From: Botryotinia globosa
Taxonomy: Eukaryota > Ascomycota > Leotiomycetes > Helotiales > Sclerotiniaceae
Assembly: GCA_014898425.1 (NCBI GenBank)
Contig: RCSZ01000016.1
Location: forward strand, 930,001-994,000
Direction: 5' to 3'
DNA: 64,000 nt
Part shown: positions 20,965 through 33,559 of the stretch, piece after piece
How positions within the stretch are numbered: the stretch's first letter is position 1
How the letters are laid out: each line of letters begins with the position of its first letter
Translations under genes and position numbers: made by a program
Notes under the pieces: generated by a model
What the model saw: only the letters and a program-made list of their open reading frames with translations
The model's database searches: none
What the model was told of the DNA's origin: nothing

Positions 20965-22842
20965 CTATATTCCCATATTTACATCCTGTTCACCGTTTGT
21001 TTGAACCTCCAAACTTCCGGGTTCTAATTTGATTTTTTTATTCGCACTCCCTTCAATATCCTCCGTAGCTCCCGGACTCGTTTTCTCTCCTTCGACTACC
21101 TTCGGTCTTTTCGAAAACTTCCCCCTGGCCGATACTTTTCCCTCCGCGGGAACAACTCTCGTTCCCGTAAACAGATATCCCTCAGCACCACCCTTGCTCG
21201 TCATCAAAGGATGAGTTCTTCCTGGTAGAACTTGCCATTCACGTTTTCTGCAGCTCTGTACCGATGTATTTAAAATAAGCGAGGGGTTGAGAGGGAAATC
21301 TTCATTTCCTTGCCATGTGGCTATTTCTGCTTGTGAGAGTCCCTTTAACTCTTCTGGGGGTGATTGAATGAATGCTGTTCTTCTGCTCGTGCTGTAAAGA
21401 TCTGCGAGGGCGACTAAGGGTTCAATAGTGGGAGAATATATGGTAATGGTAGCACTGGGTCGTAGAAGGTGAATGGTGCGGCGGATAATAGATATAGGGT
21501 CCATGTTGGAAGCTACTACTAAGCCGGTGAAGTCGCCATGTTGTGTAGTCGACACTATATGTCTAATTCTCTCCCAGCGACGCTTCTTTCGATAATGGGT
21601 TCCTCTTTTGCCCGAACTCCATTTTGATAATTCCTCTGGAGTTGCCGAAGGAGGTGGAGATGAGTACAAGCTATCGCTTTCTGGCGAAATGAGTTGAAGC
21701 CAGGATATAGGTAGGAGTCGTCTGGTCAAAGGGTGCGATGCTGCAGGACTATCAATATTGAAATTGAAGTATTTCAAGAGTGAAAGATTGGGTTGAGAGT
21801 TGGTGTGTATTAGAGTCAAGGTGTTAGTACTGGCATAAGGTCGATATTGACGATCGTGCTGATGTCGAGGAGCTGGTTCTTTATCAGCTTGAGCTTCTTC
21901 TGACGCCCCTGTGAATTCCGTAGGCAAATCTTGATCTTCTTCTGGGTACAGTAGGCCCATTCTCTCGGCCATAGCTGCAACCAGTAAACCACCAGTCTCA
22001 TCCACAACTAATAGTCGCCCGCCACCGCTTGTATTGAGAGGGTCATCGGTATTCTCGCTTTCTCGATCCTCGGAGAAATGTACATTTGCCCAGCTTCCAG
22101 CCAAAGCGAGCATTTCATCTCTGCATTCCATGATCTTGCTGGCATCTTTCTCTTTCATCATCCAGTAATCCATCATCGCCACATCCATTGGTAGAATTGT
22201 GAATTGCCGCAGGTATTTTCTTGTTTTCAGTAGCTTATATTTTGCCAACGAGAAAGAAGTCTTTTCGTCGAGGGCAGTATGCGATAGCATTAGTTTGGCA
22301 ATGAGATCCTTTCCTGCTGCTGCGCCATCTCTTTTCAAGGTTTCAATTTCCTCCTGAGTTAGGGTCTGTCTGGCAGAGTCATCAATAGTTTCGCGATTCG
22401 AGCGCATAATAACTTCGCCATTTTCGCCAACAAGTTCGAATTCGACCCCATCCCCTCCAATTATTACATTTTCATCTGGAACTGGATTCGCTACCGCATT
22501 TTCTTCTGCTATTGTGTCGGCATGAATCTCGGAAGCAGGTACAATCCTCAGATCCGAGTATTTTTGGTCTTGTTGTCGGTCGATCAGTTCGTACTTGAGG
22601 TTATAGGGACGATCAATTATGAGATTGCTCGGAAAAGTACCATATTTTCCCAAGGAGATCGGACTGTTTAAATTGTCAGCAAGGAATTCCTATCAAAATT
22701 CGAGAAAACTGTAGATAAAAGAAAATTCTCCGCCAACGCTATCGAGACTCACTCACGTATTTGGAACAACTTGTAAGACTTTGAGGTTGTCTGAAGGTAG
22801 TCTTAGTGCTACCCAAGCATTTGCTTTAACCAAGTTGTGCAT
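20965..22842 (-). CDS. TRM6: tRNA (adenine-58-N1) methyltransferase non-catalytic subunit Trm6/Gcd10
   Basis: Two exons (22842-22757 and 22663-20965; 93-nt intron with GTGAGT donor) encode 594 residues. The N-terminus NLVKANAWVALRLPSDN, then PISLGKYGTFPSNLIID and RPYNLKYELI, is the Gcd10 pattern. Later come LLVVDETGGLLVAAMAERMG, ITIYSPTIEPL, and a C-terminal REWQVLPGRTHPLM then GGAEGYLFTGTRVVP. Trm6 forms a heterotetramer with the catalytic Trm61 and makes m1A58 in the T loop of tRNAs in the nucleus; in yeast it stabilises initiator tRNA-Met. Rossmann motif residues for SAM are not conserved in this subunit. The last 60 residues are charged and lysine-rich. The start lies in the small first exon, which a simple frame search misses. 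Confidence 0.95.
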
Positions 22843-23712
22843 ATTCTGAATAGTAAGAACACTCTCTTGAGCGGAGGTATTCAAAGGTATCTGCAATTGA
22901 GTACCGCTTATTATCGTTGTCTATCAATCGATCTTTATTTATTTTCTGAGTACAAATGAATCTGGTAGCCTTGCGTTTAGTTAATTTTTTCTTCTCCATA
23001 AAGTTCCATATCATTGGCCAGACTTTTTGCTAAATACTTCAGCCTTCTACGTGTGGCAATGCTCAGCCACAACTTGAGCCACCCATGGACACTGAAATCC
23101 ATAGGTACCTACCTACCTACCTTACCTGGGCAACCCGCTTCCCGGAGCAGTAAGCTCTAAGACGCGCAAGCAATTCCTTTTGATAAATACTAGGTAACTT
23201 GAAAGCTCACTGTCACCAATATATTCTTCTCTGCCAACTATCTTTACTTCATCCTTTGAGAGAAAGAACCACCAAGTTTGTCGCAATTGCTTTAACACCA
23301 TTAACCTTGGAATTCCCCAGCCGCATACATTCCACACCAAAAGCGCAGATAGGATACGATACCCACACATCTTACTAGGTACTTATCGATACCATCGATA
23401 GTCTTTCAAGGCAATCAACCTTTAGAAGTGCTATTTAAAACATACGAGTGGTTTCTACCTTCAAACCCTTTGAAAGGAGCTCGATTGTGTCCTCTTACAG
23501 ATCTAAAAGCTTTCTAAGACAAATTTGAAAGCAGAGTTGTGGTTGCAATCTGTTATCGTCTTGCTTTGAATTGGTTATGACCTCATGGTTCGCTGATACC
23601 GATATCTGAGGAATTCCAAATATCAATTTAACCCCAGACATTCAATCGACAGGAACAAAACTTCACCCCGCTCTAAATAATACTTCTTGCTGTCTGAGAA
23701 CCATTACTCACA
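22843..23712. promoter_or_regulatory. Divergent intergenic region between Trm6 and MINDY genes
   Basis: 870 bases between two outward-facing start codons, so both promoters must lie here. It contains a short (CTAC)n run at 23106-23122. No further gene is supportable; the 80-residue minus frame at 23122-23370 lacks any recognisable motif. Confidence 0.5.
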
Positions 23713-26590
23713 ATGGTCACCCGAAAGCCTGTTCCCCAATCCAGCATCCCTTCCAACAACACCTCCTCGCCGCCATACCCCATTAGCCCAGTTTTTTCGG
23801 ATCCACATCATGTCCCCCGCCCCGAATGGAATCACAATGCGATTTACGATCATCCTGCAGATCACATAGAGCCTAATGTTTGGAATGAAGAGGAGCATTC
23901 TCATCCCGATCCCAAAAGCCTTCCCGACTCTTTAAGAGTTGGGCCATCAACAATCCCTCCGAAGCCTTCTCAGGATATGCTAAAACCCAATTCCTCAATC
24001 ACGAACCCGTTTTTAAGAAGGCAGCAATCACAAAGTTCTCAAAGTGCAGTATCCGATAGAAAGGAAAGTAGTGCAGACATCTGGAACGAGCTCACAGAGA
24101 AGCCCACACAGCCGGACTATCCACCACCACCTCCTCCTCCAATATCTCAAGGTTTGTCTGCACCCATCTAATCTGAGCTTTGTACTAATCTTCTTCATAG
24201 TAACTCAACAATTTTCGAACTTGGGAGTTTCTGGGCAAGACACAAATCCTTGGCAACCCATCACGAATGAAAAGCTGCCATTACAAACATCTAGCCTCCA
24301 ACGCGAAGATTCAGGAAATGAAGCCTGGTCAGGCGCAAATCCCCCAAACGTCGTTACCTCTTCCGGCTTGTCCCAAGATTCTCAACAATCAGTTTTGGTA
24401 GATATTGACGAACCTGAATCTCCAGCATGGGATGAGGATGATTATGACGATGGTGAAGAGGAAAAAGGAACGCCAATTAGCCCTAAGAAATCGACATTAC
24501 CAACGCACGAAACGCAGGAGATACTAGAAGACCAACATGCTTGGGACTCTACTCATGGCCAAAGTTCAAATCAGTCACAAACGATTCCTGTCCAGTCTTC
24601 TGAGAACGCACAATATTCCAATCTTCCTGCGGAGGGGTGGAATTTAATTGACCATGATGCCATACCGGAGAATGTTCAGCAAAGCGGAGTAGTCGGAGCA
24701 GATGGCACAGAGATTTCTAGAATACCCTCTGAAGAAATTGCTCCAGCGCTTCCACCGCGCAACTCTCAGGAACATCCTCCTCCTCAGCCTCCGCGCCCAG
24801 TCTTGGATGCGGCAAACACAAGTACAATACCGATCACGACACCTGGTGCATCAGCCGCTGCCTTAAGACAGAAGAAAGAGACGTACGAGATTAAGAAGAT
24901 ATCTTGGCATGACATCAATGCCCAACACAACCCCAGAATTTCACCTATTCTGGTACAAAATGCAAATGGACCTTGTCCTCTGTTGGCTCTTGTGAATGCT
25001 CTTACTTTATCGACACCCGCAAATGTGGAAACTGCTCTAGTGGAGACACTCCGGTCGCGAGAGCAGGTCAGTCTCGGATTACTGCTCGATGCAGTCTTCG
25101 ATGAACTCATGTCCGGCCGGCGTGGAGATGCTGCACATGAGCTTCCAGACGTAAGCGATCTATATTCCTTTCTGCTAACACTTCATACGGGAATGAACGT
25201 CAACCCCCTTTTCTTTCCCGTTGACCCTACCCAGTCAGCGAATGATCCCAGAAACTCAATGCCACACATTCATCCTGCGCAGCGTGAGAGTTCCCTTCCA
25301 GGTACTTTTGAGGAAACTCGTGAAATGAAGCTATATGGTACTTTCTCTGTGCCTTTGATTCATGGTTGGCTCCCCGAGGAAGAATCGCCTGCCTATATGG
25401 CACTCAAAAGATCCGCTAAATCGTATGAAGACGCACAAAACCTGATGTTTCATGAAGAGGTATTAGAAGAGAAGCTAGCTGCTGAAGGCCTCAGTTTCGA
25501 GGAACAAGGGATTCTAGAGGACATTTCAACTATCAAAGCTTTTTTTATCTCCGCAGCGACTCAGCTTACAGCTCACGGTTTAGACCTCATCACTAAGTCT
25601 ATGAGTCCCGGTGCTATAGCCATTCTGTTTCGAAATGACCACTTTTCCACAATTTTCAAACATCCGACAACTCTGCAACTATTGCAGCTCGTGACAGATT
25701 CTGGTTATGCAGCTCATGCAGAAGTTGTATGGGAAGGCCTTATTGATGTTAATGGAGAAAGGGCTGAGTTCTATTCTGGTGACTTTCGTTTAGTCGGTGG
25801 ACCTTCCATATTACACCAAGGAAACGAAGAAGGTAATTGGACCACAGTCACTGGTCGTGGAAATAATAATCGAGTTGAAACTTCACATGATGCACCATCG
25901 GGGAATGAACAAGAATCACAGAATCACGAGCAAGGTATGAACACAGAACAGGAAGATCACGATTTCGCCTTGGCACTACAACTGCAGGAAGAAGAGGACG
26001 AGCGTAACCGAAATGAAACTGCACGAAGGCAAAGAGAGTCAGCGCTTTCACAGCAGTACATCGAGCAACAGGGGAGTAGCAACAATACCAGTAATGCCCC
26101 GGTTAGCCAGCGGGGCGGTAATGGGCGGGGTAGTACCAGAGGCCGTGGAGTCAATGTACCAGTCCGAGGAGGGTCAATCCGTGGTAGTACCAGTACACGA
26201 GGTCGACCCGCAATTCCACCTCGCAACAATAATGTTACCACTTCTGCCATCGCCACTCCTGCCGTCGACCCAGAAGCAGGCATTGATGCACCCCCTCCTA
26301 CATACGAGCAAGCTTCCACCGAACCGGCTTACCAACCTCCAGATAATCATCCTGCACATCCAAACGCAGATCCAAGCCGGAGAACAAGTGCTTATACAGC
26401 AACCGCTAATAGTCAGCAACGTCCTCCAGCTAGTGCTGCAGGTCGTCGTAATACGGCTTCCTATGGTGGCATTAGAAGGGGTAGTCAGACACTCATAGAT
26501 CAGGTTCCTGGGCGCAGGATCCAAGCCCCCAACCAAGGGCTACCGACCTCTCAGCAGCCAGAGAGGCAGAAAGATTGTATCGTTATGTGA
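23713..26590 (+). CDS. MINDY-type (FAM63) deubiquitinase with C-terminal CaaX motif
   Basis: Two exons (23713-24151 and 24201-26590; 49-nt intron) encode 942 residues. The N-terminal 350 residues are disordered and Pro/Ser-rich. The catalytic domain starts near RISPILVQNANGPCPLLAL, with nucleophile Cys405, and the catalytic histidine is in LFRNDHFSTIFKHP (His627). MINDY enzymes trim K48-linked ubiquitin chains. After the domain, DHDFALALQLQEEEDE resembles a ubiquitin-interacting motif (UIM/MIU). An RGG-like Gly/Arg stretch follows (about residues 790-835). The last residues, KDCIVM, fit a CaaX box expected to be farnesylated, suggesting membrane attachment; I recall that metazoan MINDY1/2 also carry such a box. 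It shares a divergent intergenic region with Trm6. Confidence 0.93.
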
Positions 26591-27682
26591 TTATTGCATT
26601 TTGTGAATGCATGGCAACGATGTGTAAGCAACCGGTACACGAATTGAGCGAAACTTTAAGCCAGGCGTTTGGGCAATAGGCATATTTATTTACAAGAAGG
26701 AAGATATCACGAGCTATGGGTAGATGAAGGAATTATTCTTAATATATTATACGTTTTTTTGCAAGTAATTGATTTGCAGGCGATGAATGGGAGGATAAAA
26801 CTGGAGGGTGATGTGGTTGTTAATAATCGATTTACTGGTAGGCATACTTTGAAATTTATGGGCTTGATCTGATATTAGTATATAGAGTTACCTCTCTCTT
26901 CTGCTTCAAACAAGATCATTCAATGATCGAGATTGGCAAATCAGACGTGATTCTTTCAACGCTTTAAATCGACTTTATGTTCAAAACATTCAGGGGACTG
27001 TACTCGGAGTTGAAACATGTTGCAATTAATGAATGGCTCTCACTATACCAGTGTACTTCAAGGAACAGAGTTCCTTCATCGGCCAACCTTTTCGTGTCTG
27101 TAGCTAGATACTGGAACGCTGTTGGATATGCCTTGATTGCATCACAATATGAGAAGATCTCTGATTTTTATCCCTGAATCAATATGTGAAAATTTGAGTA
27201 CAAATTCGACTTCCGCGAGGATCCTTGGAGAAGTTAGATGGAAAGGTTGCACATCAGGATCACGGATTTTTAGTCCCAAAAGCGTTCTTCAATGTTTCAA
27301 TGTGACTCAACTCCTCGGGCTTTTAGTTTTAACCTTGGCCTGTGGTTGATTTTCTAGATGCCCCGATTTTCTATGCTATCTCAATATTTCTTTTCACCAA
27401 TCTAAAATCAGTTTTTGTCCGGTATTGTTGATGTCATTTAGATTTATGATCGCCAAGCTTTTCTATTAAGCCTACGAATCAGAATGGACGAAAGGACCGA
27501 CTCTGAAGATATTTACCCCTATTTAACCGCAACTGAACTAACCAGCATCATGGATAAATGGATAAATGCAACGAGCCCCCACCACAACCTGTGCCTGCAT
27601 ATAATATCCCCTCCTGTTCCTCATCTTCCATTTTTATTTCTCTCAAGTGCAACGTCCCAATTTCTGATCTATTACGTACAGC
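26591..27682. other. Intergenic region
   Basis: About 1.1 kb between the MINDY gene and the GH43 gene. The short frames do not resemble known proteins and lack shared codon bias. The 100 bases before 27683 are C/T-rich, as in a leader. Nothing else is recognised. Confidence 0.55.
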
Positions 27683-28654
27683 ATGTCCGACAAAGAACCT
27701 CTTATAACTCACATCTACACCGCCGACCCATCGGCTAATGTGTTCAACAACACTCTCTACATCTACCCCTCACATGACATCCCAACCGATATCCAAGACA
27801 ATGATAATGGAGATCAATATGCAATGGAAGATTACCACGTCTTCTCAATGTCCTCGATCCCCGGTCAGGTAACCGATCACGGTGTTGTTCTCTCTAATTC
27901 TTCCGTTCCCTGGGCCTCCAAACAGCTATGGGCCCCAGACGCCTGCACCAAGAATGGAAAATACTACCTATATTTCCCAGCTCGCGACCATGATGGTGTT
28001 TTCCGTATCGGTGTTGCGGAGAGCGATAAACCTGAAGGCCCTTTTACTCCCGATGAGAGCTATATTCCAGGAAGTTATAGTATCGATCCTTGTAGTTTTG
28101 TGGATGATGATGGAGAGGGATATCTGTATTTTGGAGGAGTGTGGGGCGGTCAGCTTCAGTGTTGGGGAAATCAACATGAGGTGTTCGAAAAGGAAAAATA
28201 CAGCACCATGGAACCCACTACTGGACCTGCACTAGGTCCAAGAGTGGGGAAATTAAGTGAGGATATGCATTCATTCTCTGCTCCTGTCCAGGAGATATCT
28301 ATCTTGGATGAGAAAACTGGCGAGAAGATTGGGGCAGAGAATCATGATAGAAGATTCTTCGAAGCATCGTGGATGCACAAATATAAAGGAAAATACTACT
28401 TTTCATACTCGACGGGTGATACACATTACCTGTGTTACGCGGTAGGAGACAAGCCTGAAGGGCCCTTTGTATACAAAGGGAGATTATTGGAGCCAGTAGT
28501 GGGATGGACGACTCACCACAGTATTGTGGAATTTCAAGGACGGTGGTGGTTGTTCTATCATGATTCTACTTTGAGTCAAGGAAAGAACCATTTGAGGTGT
28601 GTTAAAGTTAGAGAGATCTTCTATGATGAGGATGGTGGAATGAAAGTTGAGTGA
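27683..28654 (+). CDS. Intracellular glycoside hydrolase family 43 protein
   Basis: A 323-residue intronless frame. The start THIYTADPSANVF contains the general base Asp15. SYSIDPCSFVDDDGEGYLYF has the pKa-modulating Asp (about 135), and RRFFEASWMHKYKGKYYFSY carries the acid Glu (about 227), giving the complete GH43 triad on a five-bladed propeller. GH43 enzymes are beta-xylosidases, alpha-L-arabinofuranosidases or arabinanases. The exact specificity is not readable, but the compact single-domain form with WAPDACTKNGKYYLYF resembles beta-xylosidase-like members. There is no signal peptide, so it likely acts inside the cell on imported xylo- or arabino-oligosaccharides. The intronless structure and bacterial-looking form are compatible with old horizontal transfer, which is inference. 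Confidence 0.92.
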   Translation: MSDKEPLITHIYTADPSANVFNNTLYIYPSHDIPTDIQDNDNGDQYAMEDYHVFSMSSIPGQVTDHGVVLSNSSVPWASKQLWAPDACTKNGKYYLYFPARDHDGVFRIGVAESDKPEGPFTPDESYIPGSYSIDPCSFVDDDGEGYLYFGGVWGGQLQCWGNQHEVFEKEKYSTMEPTTGPALGPRVGKLSEDMHSFSAPVQEISILDEKTGEKIGAENHDRRFFEASWMHKYKGKYYFSYSTGDTHYLCYAVGDKPEGPFVYKGRLLEPVVGWTTHHSIVEFQGRWWLFYHDSTLSQGKNHLRCVKVREIFYDEDGGMKVE

Positions 28655-29208
28655 TTGGGGAAAGGAGTATGCTTTATTGAAAGTAGCTACTTAGTACGTG
28701 GTATGGCACGAGCGACTTCTTTTATGGTTCGCTGCTTCATATGTTGCGGAAATCAAAAGGAAAGAATTGAATGGCACCTTCTTCAGTAACCTCTAGCGTT
28801 GACCTCGGTGTGTGTAAATTTCCTCCTCAACTGAAAACATCTTTACGATTGATATCAAAGTTATTATTGTTAGCCCTGGAGGTCAGGATAAACTTTTCCG
28901 TGGCGTTACTAACTTGCGGCATCTTCTCTGCCTCATCAATCCTCCAATTTTCACTGTTTTATTATTGTGATGAATTTGAAGTTCTGTCGTTGTCGAACTA
29001 CTTGAATGTGTGGCTCCTTCTTTATTACTATTCAGCTAAGAAAGTGTGTTGATCCTAACTTACTCTTCACGTTGAGTCTGTCTCAGAAATATCTCATTAC
29101 ACCTGATGAACTCAGACTTTTTTATTTCTTTATCAAGCAGGATATTGGATATTCATCAATTATTGAGTTATTGCATCTCTTGATTTCTTCTGGTGTCAGT
29201 TTATACAG
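28655..29208. other. Intergenic region
   Basis: About 550 bases: the 3' flank of GH43 and the AT-rich upstream region of the gene at 29209. Short frames here are hydrophobic and show no recognisable motif. Confidence 0.5.
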
Positions 29209-30583
29209 ATGGATCCTGCGTCGCGATCTCCGGCGTATGAATAGAGCTTTCATTTGTCTTCAAGTTTTCTACTGACTTTATATTATAGTAATCCAGGTGG
29301 ATTTAGTTGGGCGGCTGAGCAGAATGATCGTGATTTCTTGACAGCAAGACTTTCACATGAGTTTGGAGTTCAGATGCCGTCCATAGGAGATAGACTGGCG
29401 CTCGAATATGAGAGCTTCGTAAAATTCCCAACTCGCAACGTTTGCATTCAATTTCTTGAATATTACTTTTCTACACTCGGGCAGCTATTCGTCGTTATCG
29501 ACAAGGACGAGTTTTTGGCCAATAACAGGGATCAACTCATCTCCCCAGATAGAAATGAAAAGTTATTTTATTTCCAGAAAGCAGCTATTATTGCTATCGC
29601 ATCCCCTCTATACCCGGTGCCAGCCCCCTCTGTGGAAATCTATTTATCTTACGCAAAAGATATGGCCTTCGCAGCTTGGATACAAATGCGTTTCAAAACG
29701 TTCGATGACTTCCCAGCCGACGTGCTCAGATATCTACAGACTCGCATTCTGTCCTACCTTGCTAGGGTAAATGTGGGCTGTAGCCTTCCCAGTCTATATT
29801 GCGAATCTCAAAAGGTCGTCACCGACGCGGCTAAGATAGTCAGATCAAACCAGAAAATGGACGAAAAACTCAAGTGGAAGCTGCTTATTATTGTTGCCTG
29901 CCTCCATTTACAGATTGCATTACTAACAAATACCCCTCCGGGAAATGAATGGAGATACCTACGATTTTGCCTTCGATTCAGAAAAGTGGCTGCACCCAGC
30001 TGCTTCGAGCTATCTTATGAGCATGGATATCCATCAATAACTACAAATGGGGAATACCAATTCGTCATAAAGAATTACTTGCTTTCTAATTTACAAAAAC
30101 AGCTTGATGAACAATGGATGAATTGGTGTCCGTTAGATAGGCTCAGAAGTATACTGGGTATCAAAACTTCATCATCTGAAATCTATGTTTCCATATTAAC
30201 ATTTTCACATAGAAATCATGCATCTTAACAGAAATAAGAGAAATGATTTACATCAACGCTTTTGCTTTCAATACGGGGGAGGATTAGATATGTATAATCA
30301 CGACGACAATGAAACGGCGGCAAAAATTCATGACGAAAAAGTTATATGTTACGAACAGATCCGAACTTGCTCTGGGTTCTTCTCAGATCCAACAATGAAC
30401 AGATACAGGGGGTTATTCAATGCCATGTTTCGATATGATCTAATAGAGGCAAGAGCTTTTTTGGATATGATCGATTTGGATAGTTGCGATGGGATAGATC
30501 AGCTACCTGAACTGGAAAAACGGCCAGGAACTGTTGCGCCAGGTGGCTCGAACGTGATCTTCGAGAAAGAGAAAGATAGATAA
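29209..30583 (+). CDS. Unrecognised protein with weak resemblance to fungal transcription factor middle region
   Basis: Three exons are proposed: 29209-29234, 29289-30157 and 30213-30583 (introns 54 and 55 nt with GTATGA/TATAG and GTATCA/CATAG borders and CTGAC/TTAAC branch points), giving 421 residues that join in frame. The protein starts MDPASRSPANPGGFSWAAEQ. The segment NVCIQFLEYYFSTLGQLFVV then IDKDEFLANN resembles the start of the fungal-specific transcription factor (MHR) domain, and several helical segments follow. No zinc cluster is encoded. It could be a truncated regulator, an MHR-only protein or something unrelated. It lies between GH43 and an oxidoreductase, with no functional link evident. 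The exon structure is good; the function is unsure. Confidence 0.6.
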
Positions 30584-31200
30584 ATGAGACTACGGGTATG
30601 TCATCAATGAGAAGTTTCAAAGACACGTTACCTACAGGGCTATGGACAATCATTCAATTACTCGACAAATTCATCGATCACTGTGCGACCAACAAGGAGT
30701 TCCAAAATTATTCCCTCGTTTCTTCTGAAATTCATCATTCGAAAAGAAGTATGAGAGTGAGGCGAGTGTACGAAATACCCGAGAAGCTTTAAAAGGCACT
30801 ATCCATTTGAGGAATACCTCTACGTCAGAAGAATAAAATTCGGGTATGAGGAAAATCATTGTGCCACTTGGGACTTCAGTAGGTCTCTACCGAGATTTTA
30901 TTGTGGCCCAGTACTACTAGGCCAGTAGACTGTTGGAAAAAGAGAACTCTGGACAAGGGAGTTGAAGGACAAATTGGTATAACAGGTTCTCGAAAACATA
31001 ACTGGAAGTGTCTTCGAGTTTGTTTAGATAATGAGCAACGAATAGATTATTAGAACAATGGATATCTTTCTCTAAGCAACAAAAGCAAAAACGAAACTGT
31101 CTAGCTGATCTAAATTTCCCCACACCTAATGGCTCCGCAAATGCTATCGTATCATCCATTCATTAACCGTGGAATCACACTTCCAATCACCTGTAACTTC
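30584..31200. other. Intergenic region between convergent genes
   Basis: About 600 bases. A 64-residue plus-strand frame at 30598 follows a GTATGT word and could be another exon of the preceding gene, but it has no motif to support this. Nothing else is recognised. Confidence 0.4.
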
Positions 31201-31980
31201 CTAATTACAGATGACCGCCACTTTATTCTCCCACTTCTGTCTCTCGGCCAACTCTACCATGAATCCCGCAACACTTTTCCTCGTACATCCCGGCAAGTGA
31301 CCCATTCCCTTTCCCTCAGCCCCATGCTCCACGATACTCTTCTTCTCTCCCTCCTTCAACATCGCACTTCTCACAACACTGAACTCCAAGCCCGAAGCCT
31401 TCAGCACTTCTTCCGCCGCAGCGTGATCCTGAAATCCGACTTTCCCCATTGTCGAATTATTAATAAGTAAACGCATGGGTAACCAGAGTGCACCATTCGA
31501 AGAACCCACTCCAAAAGCAGACATGTAGACTATTTTCTTGACACCATGAGCAGCCATTGATTGCGTTACTGTCGAGGTGACATTTTTTAGAAAATCAGGA
31601 GAAGAAGTTGATGCTGCGAAGGGGGAATCCGACGCCCGGCTAGATGAGAGAGTTACGAGGACCGCGTCGATTTTGGGACCGCTGGTAAAGGCGGTTGTGA
31701 GATCGGAGGAGGAGGATGGTGTGCCTTTTATGACTGTGAGGCCGGGCGCTTCGGGAATAGAAGAGGGATTGCGTGCGAGTGCTGTGACGGTGTGGTCTGG
31801 TGGGGTAGGGGTTAGCGAATGGGGATTCTTGGTAGGCTTTTATGAGTGGGTGTGGGGTGGTACTGAAATGCTTGGCTTGGGACCGGAATAAGGGGATGAG
31901 GTATACTTACTTTGTGAGAGAGCTTCAGCAAGTACAAGACTTCCTGTTCTACCAGATGCACCTAAGATGAGGAAATGCAT
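31201..31980 (-). CDS. NAD(P)-binding (NmrA/SDR-like) protein
   Basis: Two exons (31980-31911 and 31796-31201; 114-nt intron with GTAAGT donor) encode 221 residues. The N-terminus MHFLILGASGRTGSLVLAEA is a Rossmann fold with the GxxGxxG pattern of atypical short-chain dehydrogenases and NmrA-like proteins. The middle has IDAVLVTLSSS and VKKIVYMSAFGVGSS (strand four and five positions), and SGLEFSVVRSAMLKEG precedes the C-terminal region. It lacks the classical YxxxK catalytic pair, so it may be a redox sensor or an oxidoreductase of the NAD(P)H-binding 10 group rather than a classical SDR. It is probably cytosolic, and its substrate is unknown. Confidence 0.85.
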
Positions 31981-33559
31981 TTTGTCGATTAAGATTCTTG
32001 CCCTTGTGGGTGTTGATTATTTGGAAGTTGGTTGTTTGGGTGACGGGGAAGTAGTGGTGGTTTGTATGTATCGAACACCAGAAGAAGCAGTTGAATATTG
32101 CGATTTTCACTTTCTACAATGCGAACTCTCAAATATATGTACTCGTTTCTCGCAACAAATCCATGAGTAGAAAGAACGAGGCAGTGAATAGGGAGCCTCT
32201 CTTTCCACATCCTTCGGATCCGGATCCCGGACCGGATATAACAACTCCATAGAGCGGCCTCTTCGCGAATATCCCGACTTCGACATTATGAATCAGCAAA
32301 TGAAATGGATTGGAGGTAAGGAGTGAGAGTTTACTGCAGCTGATCAATTTTCACAGCTGAGTTGGTCTTTCACAAAGGGTTGGTTGGTATGGATGTTGTG
32401 TCCCAAGTGTAATGTTTGGGGCGAGGGAGGTAAGATGACTGTGTTACGATCTCCGGACAAGGCAAATTTATATTTAAAGAAGTCAAGGCTGGGAAATCTC
32501 TCCTTTAATCTCTTTCTTTCACACAGGTAGCTGATTCTATGACGCTTACGCGGTGTCCCATCGAGTAATTTGTGAAATGCAGGCTATTGGCATCAGTTTA
32601 CGTGTGACTGTCAAAATGAACATCCGAGGAAGGCACCAACATACTCTGGAGATGAGGATCTTAATCTCCGCAACTCTTTTTCCCTTCTTCCAATAGAGTC
32701 ATCACAAAACACAAACAACTTTGGTATTATTTCGTGCAAGGTATTGATGTTCGCAACATCTTTAAAGATAATAGCAATTGCTACGTGGAAATTGATATAC
32801 GATCTAGAATGAATCTGCCGCTGCAACTAGCTCTTCGGTTGATTTAAGGAGGAGCCTAGGATCAAAACAACACAATCCAAATAACCACAATCGTCAAATC
32901 GCAACAAACGACTATCCATTTCTTCACCTCTATTACAAATCATGAAATTTCAACCCAGATCGTTAAATCCCGTTGAATTCACGAGTTCACGAGATATATT
33001 CTTATGCCCAGCACGATAACACATTTACCTCACCTCGCTAGTTCACTCATGACGTAATTTAGGGGCTAGTGCTAGTGAGTATTTGTACACTCATTAAGAA
33101 CGGCAACTTCGATGCAATGCGCATATGCACATAAGATACGACTTACTAATCGCTGATAGTCGACATTGAAGAGTAATAGGAATCCTTCGCTTACGTTCCC
33201 AGTTACAGATTATCATTAGCAACCTTGGAAGCTTTGGGCGAACTGGTATTGTAGTCATTGCAGTACTAATCGAATTTCTCAAAAAGAGAGAGCGTGTAAA
33301 AAGCATTTTAAGTGACAGCATTATAGTTGGGCAAAAGAAAGCCCGACAGAGGTAACAGTTTGGAAGCAGAAAGCATTCAAGAAATCTTTATATTTGGATA
33401 TAATCTAGAGGATCCATATTTATATAAATCCCCATCGCTAACGTCAAAATTCCAAATCACACTTCATTTTTCACCATCCATCCGTCACCTACACCTCAAA
33501 ATATTGTTACATTTTCCCATTATCACCTAGAGTCTTGAATCCTACTTGAAATTCGCCAA
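31981..33559. other. Intergenic region
   Basis: About 1.6 kb between the NmrA-like gene (its promoter at the left) and the 3' end of Pmt4. The inverted word GGATCCGGATCC occurs at 32216. Short frames on both strands have no motif, and no repeat or RNA gene is recognised. Confidence 0.5.

Noticed and set aside
24784..25110. Antisense frame within the MINDY gene
   Set aside because: It overlaps the conserved catalytic exon on the opposite strand and has no independent motif; it is a shadow frame.
30598..30792. Additional exon of the transcription-factor-like gene
   Set aside because: A GTATGT word precedes it, but no acceptor joins it in phase with convincing sequence.
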